Part shown: in pieces, positions 46,829 through 57,845 of the stretch | Layout of the letters: each line of letters starts with the position of its first letter | How positions within the stretch are numbered: position 1 is the stretch's first letter | From: Symbiodinium natans | Taxonomy: Eukaryota; Sar; Dinophyceae; Suessiales; Symbiodiniaceae | Direction: 5' to 3' | DNA length: 64,000 nucleotides | Assembly (NCBI GenBank): GCA_905221605.1 | Contig: CAJNDS010000546.1 | Location: 875,405-939,404, forward strand | Program-made: the position numbers and the translations under genes | The notes under the pieces: generated by a model | What the model was told of the DNA's origin: nothing | Seen by the model: only the letters and a program-made list of their open reading frames with translations | Database searches by the model: none

Positions 46829-47951
46829 ATGCCGGAGAAAGAGCTTCATACTCCCCTTGAGCGAAGGACGCGAAAGGCACGTGCGCTGCTACGAGTATCC
46901 TCGCGACTGCAAGGGCTTGCTTTTGCTTTCTGCAGCACTAGCAGGGCCATTCCTGACATTCTCTCAAGGGAGTTATTCCAAGGTATCATCCCTACTGTCC
47001 CGCATTCCCAGCTAGTCGGGCACTTGATGTGATGCTTTAATACACTGCAGTGAAACATGTGAAACAGCATCTCTGTCCTGCACAGCGTCTCCTGAGGGCG
47101 TTCAAGATGAATAGTCAACATCGCAACTTCCCGGAGCAACTTGCATTTGGCAATAAGGCAGTGCTCCTGAAGCCCCCCCCCCCCATTCACTGGAGTCCTA
47201 GAGTCACCAGAAGGCAGTTTTTGCGGAAGCTTTTCAGTGAAAGAGCGACCCAATATGAGAGCGCTGCAGGTTGTTGCGACACGGCGGATGCACGACATCA
47301 TGCTTGAAGCTTCCCTTGGCAACAGAAGTCCATTTAGTGATAGTGTGGCCATGGCCCTGAAGCTGCTTGAGTTTAGCCCGAAACCTTCCCCCCCCCCCCC
47401 CCCCAATATCGCACATTCCAAAGAGCCTGAATCCACAAAGACAGTCCAGCCTCTCCTCAGGCTGCGGCATGCGCCAATGATCGTCAATGCGTGATAGTGA
47501 TAGTGCAGAGGCAGCTGAAGGACCTGCAGCTGGCTTCTCGGATGCTTTCGAAGCTGACCCGTACTCGACTGCCTATCTGTTCTACGGAGAGGAAACGGAG
47601 CACTGAGCAGAAAGTGTGCAAAGAGCCAGCCTCTGACAAGTGCGTAGCAGAGCTCGGAGACCCAACAGTCTCCAGTGAGTCTCCAGAGTGCCTGCAGATC
47701 ACGGCATTGTTTGAGGGTATGGCCGGAGTGGCTATAGGGCCTAGGGTTTCCGCCCTGACACAAAGGACACAAAGCCTGCCAGCTCTCAAAGTATGTGAAG
47801 CCAGCTATAGATGCAGAGTTGCAACGGGTAGCTTTGCCGGATTTTCCGCCTGCGGCAGCAGCCGAGTCTGGAGCCAAGGCTATTCAGCATTCGAGAAGCG
47901 AGCCTGCGCCAGCAGCAAAAGCCAAAGGGCAACGGTCTCAACTCATGGCAG
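46829..47951 (+). CDS. Candidate multi-exon gene, unrecognised
   Basis: ATG 46829 follows CTTAATTCAG, a plausible leader-splice acceptor, and starts MPEKELHTPLERRTRKARAL. Further protein-like pieces on the same strand are after AG|G near 47265 (VVATRRMHDIMLEASLGN), 47500-47606 (EAAEGPAAGFSDAFEADPYS) and 47792-47951 (YVKPAIDAELQRVALPDFPP, Ala/Pro-rich). Around 47500-47720 two frames are open, so the exon chain is not resolved. A 343-residue minus frame over the same DNA (46846-47877) lacks motifs and I take it as a shadow. Confidence 0.35.
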
Positions 47952-48965
47952 CTCTAAACCCTACACCCTAAACCTTTCATCAGCATCCATCCAAAGGAGC
48001 AAGGCAATCGAGGTTCAATGAGGTTCAGAGGTCTTATAGCTCCCAGACTTTAACAAGCACAAAAAAGATCTTCGGCCGGGGTAGATGCGATCTGCAGAGA
48101 CTTTTGCTTACGAGAAGAAAGCATTGAAGCACAAAAAGAACAAGCTGCAATAAACTTAGGGGATGCGTGGGCAATCTGGCCAAGTCCACATGGTCGTAAG
48201 AAGCCCGCGGGGCGCGGGGTGCTGAGCCGCTCCAGCGCATGAGTTGCAGCAATCCTGAGGTCAACATCGCACACCAAAGCCACACCAAAGCATTAATCCC
48301 GGAACATGCCGTCAGAATGTCTTGTCTCACTGTGGCCAAAGGCACACAGGTCCGAGAAAAGCAGCCAAGAAACACCCAGCTGACTTGGTACCGTATCTGT
48401 TTCACGGACTTCAAGGAACACTGAGCGCCACGCGTGCAGAATGAAGAGTGCGCATGAAACGATTCTCCGTTCACAGAGGGACTCCACACCTGTCACGGCA
48501 ATGGTTTCGGGCCATATAGCAGCCCACTTCTTAACCTGACGTGACACGAGGACCGTGGAGAAACCTTCTCTGTGCGGCTTCCCTTACGACTTAATGTTGT
48601 GCCAGTTTCAGCTGCTCTTCCTGGGGCTCATCTACCTCATGGACCCTGTGCTATTCTGAGCTTCCCGGGTTTCCACAGTACTGAAACCCTTGGCTCCAAA
48701 TGCCTGACTGATGCCCATGCCCCAAATTCTCCTTAAAGGAAAGCACCTTCAAAACCTTTGACCGGGTGGGCCAACTCCGACCTCTCTCCACAGAAGCTCG
48801 CTCCACGGCTGCCTCACAGCACGTGCTGGGTGGAAGATTCAGGTGGTGCTCTCACGGCTACACTCTCCGTGCTCTACTAGCTCTACTCGAAAGAAAGGCG
48901 CCTGGAGAAAGTGTAGTCAGGAAAGTCCGTGTCTGCCGACGGAAGGACGCCGAACGAAGATACAG
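47952..48965. other. Spacer or intron, no supported gene
   Basis: One short CCCTAAA remnant at 47953-47972, among the few in the right half. No convincing exon. Confidence 0.4.
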
Positions 48966-49157
48966 GCAGAGCAAGCCTTCCGGGCCTTCCACATCGCATG
49001 CCTTGCCTTCGGCTGTTCCTCGACTAAGTTTCTGTGGCTTAGCCTTCACGAGTATCACTTGGCAGGCTGGCTTGCTCTGGGCCAGTGGGCCGCTGTAGTC
49101 AAGAAATCTCTGGGCTTCGTACCAGGAATCTCATTCGAAATTGCCGAGGCTTTCAGG
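48966..49157 (+). CDS. Orphan exon-like frame, aromatic-rich
   Basis: After ATACAG|G the frame reads AEQAFRAFHIACLAFGCSST, then KFLWLSLHEYHLAGWLALGQ, ending at a GT donor after AEAFR. Splice signals and composition suggest an exon. The neighbouring exons were not found. Possibly part of the candidate gene upstream. Confidence 0.45.
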
Positions 49158-51092
49158 GTGTTGGTTGGGGTCTGAAATCTTTGTGTTCCTGGCAAGTTGG
49201 GGAATCCTTTCAGAAGGGGCCCGAATTCAAAGAGGAGCGGGGCCCTTCCGTGTGAACTCCCGTGCAAAGGGCCAGGACCCTGGCGTGTCACAGCCCGCGT
49301 GCCTAGCCAATCTTGGGTGCGTGTGAAAAGCACACCGCAACATGTAGTAGAACTAGGCAACATGGCTGCACTTGGATGGTAGGGGGAACCCCCCAAAATA
49401 TGAGAACCCCATAGAGGGGGCGTCGAACCCCCGATATTTAGAGGCAGGGTCTAGAGTCTAAAGGGCTCATTCTCATGGGAGCTGTAGAACGAGAAGCCAA
49501 CTGAAGCCACCTTCACACTGGTTTTCTCGTACTACTCGTACTAGTCTTCCGGTTTGAGTTGTGCATGTCCTAGGAAAAGCCCTGACAAATCTACTTTATA
49601 TGGAAGGTCGACCCAAATCTTGTCCAGCTTCAGAGTTTCTTAGTGGTTTTGCGATCCCAGTGTTCTGCTCCAGGCATGCGGGTTGACCAGTATGAAGCTC
49701 GGCTCAAGGACCGAGCATTGAATTCCAAAACGGTCACGAGACTGGCGCATTCGCGGCGCTCAAGCATTGCGAGAACACATGGCGCAAGCATTGCTCTACC
49801 GCCGGACACCGCCAACTTCGATCCTCACTTGCCGAACTTCACAGCAGCGCTTCTGACTCTGCTACAGCCTTATCCTCGTGATATTTCGTGATCATGACAT
49901 TTTGCGAACCTTGAGAGCAGGGCTACAGGGACTAGAGGGACTACAGCGCCCAGCCGTGGATATCTGTGGCAAAGCCTGACATCGGCTCATTTCAAACTGT
50001 GCCGAGATTCGTGTCAAGCTGCGAGACCGTTGTGTTGAGCATCCCTTATGTAGAGCTTCAGCATCTTTTCATATATCTTCTGCCGAAAGAAAAAGATTTC
50101 TCACTACAAGGTGGGTTCTCGAGCAACGGTTGTTTGTGCCCGCAGCTGACAAATGCTTGCTTACCCCCCCCCCCCCGTACTGAAACATTGCTTGATGTAG
50201 ATGATGATGTTAAGGGTTGCGCGGCAGGGTTCCGCGAAAGGAACCTGGAGTCGTCTCTGTCCTTTACTGTGATTGTCGGAAAACCTCCCTTTCAATATTG
50301 CACCCCCCCCACCCCCACCCCCACCCCTCCCCCCGAAGCATCCGAGTTCTGTGAAACAATCGATCAGGAAACCGTGGCTGCTGCAGGTGCGGGTCGACCT
50401 GGTAACGGGCCTCTTGAATAAGAAGTCTGAATTCTCATTCCTGAATTAACTGAATACAGGGTGACCTTATTCCCTACCGTGCTCCTACTCCTTATTCTTA
50501 TCCCTTATGCTAATGTCACAAAGAATGCCACTATTCCTTATTCCTACCCCTTACTCCAGGGTGCCCGTCTTCCCTATTCGGACCCCTTACTCCTCTCCCA
50601 CATCCCACATTCCTCGCTTGCTAAAACTCCGAATGGGTGTGTCGCTCACGATCACCCCATGCTGACTTAAAGGCTGTACGTGTACGAATGTGTACGAAGC
50701 ACCTCCCCTGAAGTCTTGCACTCAAGCCATGTCCGGCATTCCCATCTCCTCTAACTACCAGATTGATATGCCAACCTCGACCCGACCGAGCAGGAAGGCG
50801 TCCTCCAGAAGCTATTCCAGGATCAGATGCTCCGGATTGAAGAAATCCTCAGTGCCTCCAAACGGCACCGCACAGATTGACTACTTGATTGCGCCTGTTG
50901 GCTTTGGGGTTTTAGGGGTTGCTGGGTTCTTCCTGGCTGTAGGGGCTGCCTTGAGACTGAGTCCTAGGGCCGGATCGGCTCTTTCGTCCCTCTGTGCTCA
51001 CGGCGTTTGGTGCAATGCCGAGATGCCTGGCATTGGAGGTGTTGCTGTGCGAGGCGTTCTACCCGTCTTGGGGAGGCGGGCCGGATTTTGTC
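49158..51092. other. Spacer with low-complexity tracts
   Basis: Holds C runs at 50165-50176 and a CCCCCA tract at 50301-50335. 50465-50600 is rich in CCTTATTC/CCCTTACTCC variants, a degenerate simple repeat. Frames of 82-151 residues exist but none has supporting features. Confidence 0.4.
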
Positions 51093-51900
51093 AACCCGAC
51101 TGGCCTAAATGCCAAGCATGGTGTTGTGGCTGAACTCTGCGAGGCAGGTGTTTGGTTGGTGTGGGAGACTCATCTCACCAAACCTGGTGTGGAGTCCTTT
51201 TCGGTTGGCTTACAGATGGCGGGGTCAGCGCACAAGATGCTGTCAGGTTAGCCGTCACCTCCCCGCGCGGAGTCACACTTTTCGGATGACTACAATGGTG
51301 TTGGCCTCCTTTCTTCATGTCCCGCACGCCCGGCTACACATGTGTGGCCGAAGGCGGTGTTTGAACCTCCAAAATTCAGGTTGGAAACTTCCTCTTTGGG
51401 TGGTGGATCTTGGGAGGAGTCTGCTATGGGAGTGCCACCTCCAAGCAGCAGGCCCGTTGCCTGGTAGACCACCTAGCTGATAGAGTGTTGTATAAGGGGT
51501 CTGGCCCTCGTTTTTTCGGTGGAGACTTCAATCTCGTCTATGCCGACCTGCCGGTCCAAGAGTGGCGGGGTTTTGTGGAGGTTCAAACCCCCATGCATCG
51601 CCTCACCGGTAGAGAGCCCCAGCTCACATGCAAGCCTGCTACCAGGAAGGACTTTCTCTTCAGAACTTGGGAGCTCAAAGCTCAGTTCCTCACTGTTCGA
51701 GGTTCATCATGAGGGCATTGCTGACCATGCTGCCCTCATCGCCGGACCGCCAGCGGTTCCGCAGCACCGCTTCACCCCCTCTTCCTTAAACCCCTCTTTC
51801 CTGGACACACACACGCCCCAACCCCCGAAAGTCCCCCAGTCCCTGATAGAAGTTACCTACGGCTGCCTTTCAACCGTGGTCTGCGATACCACCAAAGACT
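51093..51900 (+). mobile_element. Decayed LINE (non-LTR) endonuclease fragment
   Basis: The frames hold landmarks of the APE-type endonuclease of non-LTR retrotransposons: NPTGLNAKHG at the start, WLVWETHLTKPG (the E-T-H step), FFGGDFNLV (GDFN) and IADHAALIAGPP (the final D-H). They lie in order but in shifting frames (breaks near 51250 and 51700), and no reverse transcriptase follows before 52 kb. It is therefore a truncated, inactive relic. The 5' part before 51093 may also belong to it (50690-51092 open frame). Confidence 0.75.
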
Positions 51901-52914
51901 AAACTCAAGCCTAGCTTACCTACAACATCTAACCCATCGCAACGACACGTCCTTCCCCGAACCAGTGCTGGGCAGCTAGGCAGCTGTGCAACTCTGAAGC
52001 ATCACAAGAGTTCCGCGAGGGCTGTCTAGCACGCCGGCCCTCTTGCCCGATCCTGTCATGAGATCCCTGCCTTGCTACTTCTCACAGCATGCAGTGGCCC
52101 TGCCGAAAGATCGTTGTGCTCTAGTCGAGGCCCCGATTAAGGAAAAGATCAAAACCCAAATCTGTTGAGAAGACGGCAGCGCGTAACTCACTGTGAGTCT
52201 TGAGGCCCCAGCTCGGTTTGGTATAGCGCCGGACCCGGGCAGGTGGGAAGAGCTGCTCTCGGCGTGACCGTCCTCACCATGGCATGTCGTTCTGAGGCCA
52301 GGCCCTCTTCACAGCATCCATCTCATGACCGGGAAACAAAAATGCTAGTTACAGTATTGCAAACCCCTTTTAAGAATACTACAGCACCGTTTAGTTTAAT
52401 TACTGTACTATGCTAGAGTATAGTATAGTAGATGTTACATTCTACTTGCGCAAACTTCAACGGGAAGGGTGCTTCCACGGTTTTGTGGCGTCCTCTTGCT
52501 CACCAGTCGGGAAGTGAGCTGCTGCAGAGTGCAAGTCGTCGCTGCTCCGTACAGCAAGCATGGCCTGTGCCCAAACCACTGCTGCTCTGTGCAAGACAAC
52601 GGCCATGCAGTCTGACCCTTAAGTCGTAACAATTGCAGCTGGGGACCCTTCCCCCCAATGAACCGCGCGTTATGACTTATTTCTGGGAAGTCATAACAGG
52701 TCGCTTCGCCCGCAAGGAAACGCTGGGATTTCAGCATGCAGAACAAGGATGCTGCACGTCCCGCTTGCTGGGAAAACAAACAGCTGAAAGTCACAACAAA
52801 GCCAAGGAAACGCTTCGTCACAGCAGTCTGTCGCGTCGTTTCAATGTTTGTCTTTCATCTGCATTTGCAGCTTCTTGTAGGCGTATGCGGCCTTGCACGC
52901 TCCACATTGAACAG
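51901..52914. other. Spacer without a supported gene
   Basis: Frames on both strands overlap at 52432-52821, with no motif. A short AT-rich piece (TATAGTATAGTAG) is at 52409-52432. Confidence 0.4.
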
Positions 52915-53432
52915 CCTGCACCCACATCTGCGTCAACAACCTGCGCCCATGCACATGGGCGTAAACAAACTGCGCCCACATCTCCGTAAACAGCCTGCGC
53001 CCGCATCTACTTACGCTAATGGCGCCCACCTGTGCGAATGCAACCAGCGCCCACATCTGCGTCAACAACCTGCGCCCACATCTGCGAAAAATAGTAAACT
53101 ACCTGCGCCCACATCTCCGGCGAAAAAACAATAAAATACAACAACCTGCACCCACATCTGCGTAAACAACCTGCGCCCACACCTGCGAAAAATAGTAAAC
53201 GACCTGCGCCCACGTCCGCGTAAACAACCTGCGCGCACATCTGCGTAAACAACCCGCGCCCACATCTGCGTAAACAACCTGCGCCCACATCTGCGTAAAC
53301 AACCTGCACCACATCTGAGTACAAAAAGTAAACAACCTGCACCCACATATGCGTAATAGAGTATACAAAAAACCTGCACCCACATCCTGCACCCACATCT
53401 GCATAAAACAATTTAGTAAACAACCTGGCCCA
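52915..53432. repeat. 25-base minisatellite
   Basis: About 18-20 units of CTGCGCCCACATCTGCGTAAACAA with small insertions such as AAAATAGTAAA. Because 25 is not a multiple of 3, a run of units is open in all three minus frames and reads as a 25-residue repeat (MWAQVVYADVGAGC...). The long minus frames here are therefore artefacts of the repeat. Confidence 0.9.
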
Positions 53433-54730
53433 CATCTGCGGTGGGTTTGGGAGAGAAGGCGAGGGCAGCTGCCTCTGATCAGAGACTGCATTCAGTGTCA
53501 TTCAGTCACATGTCCAGAACATTCCAGAACATTGCGAAACCCGAATGTGGACGCTGAATTGTTGCGACTTCTTGGTTTCGACTCCCCCAGTCATTTCTCG
53601 CAACACAGGAACAAGTTATAAGTTATATGTCTTCGGGCTTCGACTGTAGCACGCTGCGATGTGTGCTACCACTCGCCATGGTTGACCCTTCCATTCACAC
53701 ACAACAACATGACAACATGTGCCGACCTTTTTCAAAGTGTGTGTTGCTGTCTGTGCTTCTCTTCCTGCGCAGCCAGCGATCAAGGCCGCGGTCCGACTCT
53801 GAAGCCCACATCATGACCGCTGAGGCTTTGGTCAACAAACGGGGATGACAGCAATCACAATTGAATCACATTCGAAACATTTGTGACAGCCATGAGAACC
53901 TTGATAGACACTCTACTCTCAAGTCTGCAAATCACAGCTTAACACCGAGCAACAGAGATCGCACGGCTAAAGGGAGACTGTTTCGCCGACTTCCTCAGCT
54001 CAGCAGCATCAGCCTTGAACAGACAAGTTTAAGAAATCTTCACTCCTGCCGTCTGCCAACCATAAACATCCCTGAACGTTCGATCATGAACTCAAGCGAG
54101 GGTACGGGCTCACCGCGTGCCTCCTCTGCCGACGATGCCAACCTGGATGGATCGCCTGTCGCTGTCTAGGCACTGCAGGTCATGTACATTATCTTGTGGC
54201 CTGCATTTTTGCCGTACCCTCTTCCTGAAGCTGCTCCTGCCTGGGCTGCCCGATTCAAAGGCCGACATGCCCTTCAGCGCAGGGTCAGGCGTGAAGCGTC
54301 CCAGCATGTCTGCTCGCCCCCGCGCGTCCTCCTGGAGACCAGTGGCTTCTTCCTGTCGGGTGGCTCCAATGACAAACTGGGGCCCAGCAGTTCGCATGCA
54401 TGGTACAGTTTGCCACATGCAGGAAGAAGTCAGGAAGGCACTGGAACCTGCAGATCTCCAGAGACGGCGTTTTGACATTCAACCGAAACATGGTCCTGAG
54501 CAGCGGAATCGACTACTTGCGGACACGTGAAGCGCAAGGTGTAACAGCGCAGCACGTTGCAAATGCAGGGGCGGGGTCCTCTTTCGCTGGTGAGGTCTTT
54601 GTATGTTCGTCCCATTCCGAGAGGAGCGTCAGGTGGAAGTCGGAGGCCACCTTCGACGATTCGAGTTGCTTCTGATGCTACGTGTGCCGAGCCGGGCTAT
54701 GCATAGGGCATAGGGTCACGCCCTCATCTG
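53433..54730. other. Spacer without a supported gene
   Basis: Frames of 90-137 residues overlap on both strands at 54110-54530; no motifs and no chain of exons could be established. Confidence 0.4.
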
Positions 54731-56081
54731 TCATATCTGTCTCAAGCTGGCCTTGCGCTTTTCAGGAAGCCTCCTTCCCTCGCATTCCAGCTCGGCGACT
54801 GTGCGGCTTCTCGTTTGGTCCGTGCAGATCTGGGCGATGAGGGTGATCAGCAATGCGGCCTCATTCTGGGGCATCTGGGCCAGGCGCGCAATGCCACGCT
54901 CCAGGTCCTCTGGACTGCACGTCTGCCACTCCGGACCGGACATCAAGGCCAAGACCGCCTCCAGCCACGCCCTTCCCACTTGGCTTTTGGCCAAACTGCG
55001 GGGCATTTCCCGGTTGGCGGTTGCCAGGGCACACAGAACCTTGAGCCCCTCGCCAGGCAACTCACGCTGCCCCAGGTCGTGGAGCAAGAAGGCCATGAAT
55101 TCCTCGCTCGCTTTGAGCAAGATCGCATCTTGGTTTGCCGGGTGGAAGCGAAGCACGCTGGCCCGAACGCTGCGTAGGGATTGCCACCCTCTGGCCTGAA
55201 GTATGACTCGCCACCGCTTAATGCCTCAGCTCGGGAAGCCAAAAGTCACGATCGGGCAATCACAGGAAAGAGCCGGAAATGGCCCGTGAATCGGGACAGC
55301 CCTGATACGCGGCTTCGCTCAAGAATTGTCACCTGCTCTGGAATCACAACACTGTCTGCCGAGGCGCGGAGTTCCTCTTCGCAGGCTGCTTGCTCGGGTG
55401 GAGCGAGGGGGACCGGGGCCATGATCTGGCGGCCGTCGAAAGACCAGCTTATCTCGATGTTCTCGTCAGGTGATTGCTGAAATGCTGGCAGCAAGAATTC
55501 AACGGCAAGGCGTCGGGCCCAACCTGAGGACGGCAATTTCACCTTCTGCTGCCTTCTCTCCTCCATCTATCTGTCTTCTACGCTCTGTCTCTCTCTCACA
55601 CTCTCACAATCTCTCTCACACACAAGCACGTTCCAACAGTGGCCGCGGAGCTGAACTTCGACGTGAGGCCCGTCCCCTTCGCCGTGGTGTGGCGCTCTGC
55701 CGCTGAATGGCGCAGGAACTGTGCAATGATGTGGACCAGAAGATAGGCGAAAGCTCCGAGGAGCAGAAACAGCAGCAGAACTGCCATCGTGAGAGTCGCC
55801 GCTTCCCGAGGGCTCAGGATCAACAGCGCTGCTATGGAGCTGAAGATGATGAAGCGCACGGTGCCCAAGGAGACGTCCAGCAGGTCCAACACCTCTGCCT
55901 GGGTGTTGATGAAGGGCTTCAGCCAAGCAGTGGCAATGACCTGAATTCCGGATAATACGGGAAAGAGCAGCAGCTTGGCCTCTGGATCTGGAACGATCGC
56001 CGTGTAGGTGAAGACCATCATCAAACCCACGTCAATGCGCTTCACGAGCACATCCCACCACCAATATTGCGCCTCCAGCCC
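54731..56081 (-). CDS. Membrane protein gene, 3' part in three phase-0 exons
   Basis: Exons are 55638-56081, 55264-55542 and 54731-55195, joined in phase 0 with GT donors and AG|G acceptors. Exon 1 (148 codons) begins GLEAQYWWWDVLVKRIDVGL and has four hydrophobic segments (LLLFPVLSGIQVIATAWL, TVRFIIFSSIAALLILS, TMAVLLLFLLLGAFAYLLV and one near the start). Exon 2 is soluble (ISWSFDGRQIMAPVPLAPPE). Exon 3 is helical and HEAT-like (GLKVLCALATANREMPRSLA) and ends with KRKASLRQI and stop. The order of membrane block then cytoplasmic tail suggests a channel-like or receptor-like large protein whose 5' exons were not found. No family is assigned. Introns are short (68 and 95 bases). Confidence 0.65.
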
Positions 56082-56356
56082 CTGCGATGATGCGAGGACG
56101 TGCCATGAGGGGGAGGGATTTCTGGGGGCAAAGGCAAAGGTATTCAAGTCTCAACGGAGCCTCCGGAACGTCCCATGCTTGAACAATGGCTTGCAACGAG
56201 CGATTTCCGGGGGAGGCGTCAGTGAAATCCCGAAGGTTCCATCCCCTTTCCCCACATCTCTCCCACCCGTATCTCCGCTCTCTCCACTCTCCCCACTCTC
56301 CCCGTCCTCCTCATCAACGCTCCAATGCATGCCCCACCCCCCCCCCCCCCCCCACC

Positions 56357-56689
56357 TCTGCACAAGCTGTGCAAGCTATTGCTGCCTTGTCGGTGAAGGA
56401 CAGTGAGCAACAGCGAAATCTCACAAAGCTCAAGCGACTCGGACCAGCTGGGACGAATGGCGCATATTCCAACAAAGTTTACAACGATGTCTTCAAAGTA
56501 GCAGCAGAAAGCATTGCACTTCAAGCACCTACTTTTATCCGAATACCTTTCAGTACGCCATGGGTTGTGATGATGCAGGCTGTTATGCTACCACATGTGC
56601 TGTTTGCATCGATCTATGCACATGACAAGGCTACTTGGTCCGACTCCATTTGTCCTAACACCGACGCTTTGGAATGTTTTCGGCTTTAA
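56357..56689 (+). CDS. Unrecognised exon-like frame after a C run
   Basis: Directly after a C17 run the frame reads AVQAIAALSVKDSEQQRNLT, later FIRIPFSTPWVVMMQAVMLP and HVLFASIYAHDKATW, to TAA. The composition is strongly protein-like. A mobile-element origin is possible. A CCCTAAA-type remnant (TTTAGGG) follows the stop. Confidence 0.4.
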   Translation, partial: SAQAVQAIAALSVKDSEQQRNLTKLKRLGPAGTNGAYSNKVYNDVFKVAAESIALQAPTFIRIPFSTPWVVMMQAVMLPHVLFASIYAHDKATWSDSICPNTDALECFRL

Positions 56690-57289
56690 GGTTTAGGGTC
56701 TTGGGTTTCGGGTTTCAAGTAGGGTTGCGGATGTCCCTGTCCATGTCAGCCACCGGTTCAAGACTTTCAGGGGTTGCGCATGAAGGTGGGCGTGGTTATA
56801 GCGGTAGATGTGGAAGCGGTGCGACTTTACATGATCTATCTTTGGGAGTGGACATGGTCAACATGGTGTGCTTGTTGGGGGGCTGAACGTGGTGGCAGTG
56901 GTGGTCGTGGTTGTATAGCTGGAAGCGTGAGCGGCGAGACTTTATATGATGTCCTATATCTTTGCGCTGTGTCGGTATACTCATGGTGCTAGCTGCCCGC
57001 CAGGGGTCGGTGGCACTCGCGGTAGCCATTAAATCGGGCAACGCCCCCTCTGTGCGCCCGCTAGGGCGGAAGCCCTTGCTTTCGCAATGGGATGGGCACG
57101 CAGCGCCGCCGACCCGCCCCAGGAGGGCATCATTGGGACCTCCGCGGCCTCCGGGGCCCTTCTGGACCAGGCCGGATCGCGAGAGCACCTTCAAAAGCAT
57201 TCCAAAGCACCGATGATTTTGAGCTTACTTTCGACCTGAAAAGGGTGCTTTTGGGGGCCCCGGCGAGCATCATGAGGCCTGGGGACCAA
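56690..57289. other. Spacer, GGTGG-rich
   Basis: Contains a diverged internal repeat (TGGTTATAGCGGTAGATGTGGAAGC against GTGGTTGTATAGCTGGAAGC) at 56791 and 56909. It also holds one copy of AGCCATTAAATCGGGCA at 57025-57041, which recurs at 58209. No gene supported. Confidence 0.4.
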
Positions 57290-57560
57290 AAATGCTGACT
57301 GGTCCCAATCTTTTGAGCGTTGGGGGACCCAAAGCATTGGGACCTCTCAGCGTTTTTGGTCTCCGGAAACCTCAACACCTCTAAAGGTCCCAATGTTTCG
57401 CGGGTACCTAGCAAAAGCTCGAGAGGTCCCAATGTTTTGGGGTTCCCAAACACGAAAGCCTGGAGAGGTCCCAATCTTCGGTTTCAGCTCCTGGACGGAG
57501 ACCCTCCGGGCATTGGTTCTACTGGTTTTATTGGGACCTCTCGAGGTTTTTCATGCTGCA
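57290..57560. repeat. Dispersed GGTCCCAAT/ATTGGGACC repeats
   Basis: GGTCCCAAT or its complement occurs at least seven times in 270 bases, often as GAGAGGTCCCAATCTT, in both orientations. Such an arrangement could fold into stems. Confidence 0.75.
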
Positions 57561-57599
57561 GTTACAGAAGCCTCCGCTGAGCTAGCCAGGGGCTTAGAG

Positions 57600-57845
57600 A
57601 GAGGCTCGATCGCGCCCAGCCGCACCCGCCGGCTGCCGATTAGGCTATTTTGGGCTTCTTTCTCGTGGCATTAGAGTAATTTAGCCCCATTCCCAATGCA
57701 TTCCCAACACTTCTCCAGCTCCACCCGCGCCCACCGGCGCCCACTGAGGCACACTTTGGCTGCCGACTAAGCTATTTTGGGTTTGTTTTGAGTGGTCTTA
57801 GCGTACTTTACTTTAGTTCCATCCCAATGCATGCCCAACCCCTCC
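57600..57845. repeat. Direct duplication of about 120 bases
   Basis: Two copies with CTGCCGATTAGGCTATTTTGG and CTGCCGACTAAGCTATTTTGG, followed by CCCAATGCATTCCCAAC and CCCAATGCATGCCCAAC, show a diverged tandem duplication. Confidence 0.7.

Noticed and set aside
46846-47877. 343-residue minus-strand protein
   Set aside because: No motif, odd composition, and protein-like pieces with splice signals lie on the opposite strand.
52915-53432. CRISPR-like array
   Set aside because: Repeats are contiguous without unique spacers, and the genome is eukaryotic.
53016-53501. 161-residue Val/Gly/Cys-rich protein
   Set aside because: Product of the 25-base minisatellite, open in all minus frames by construction.
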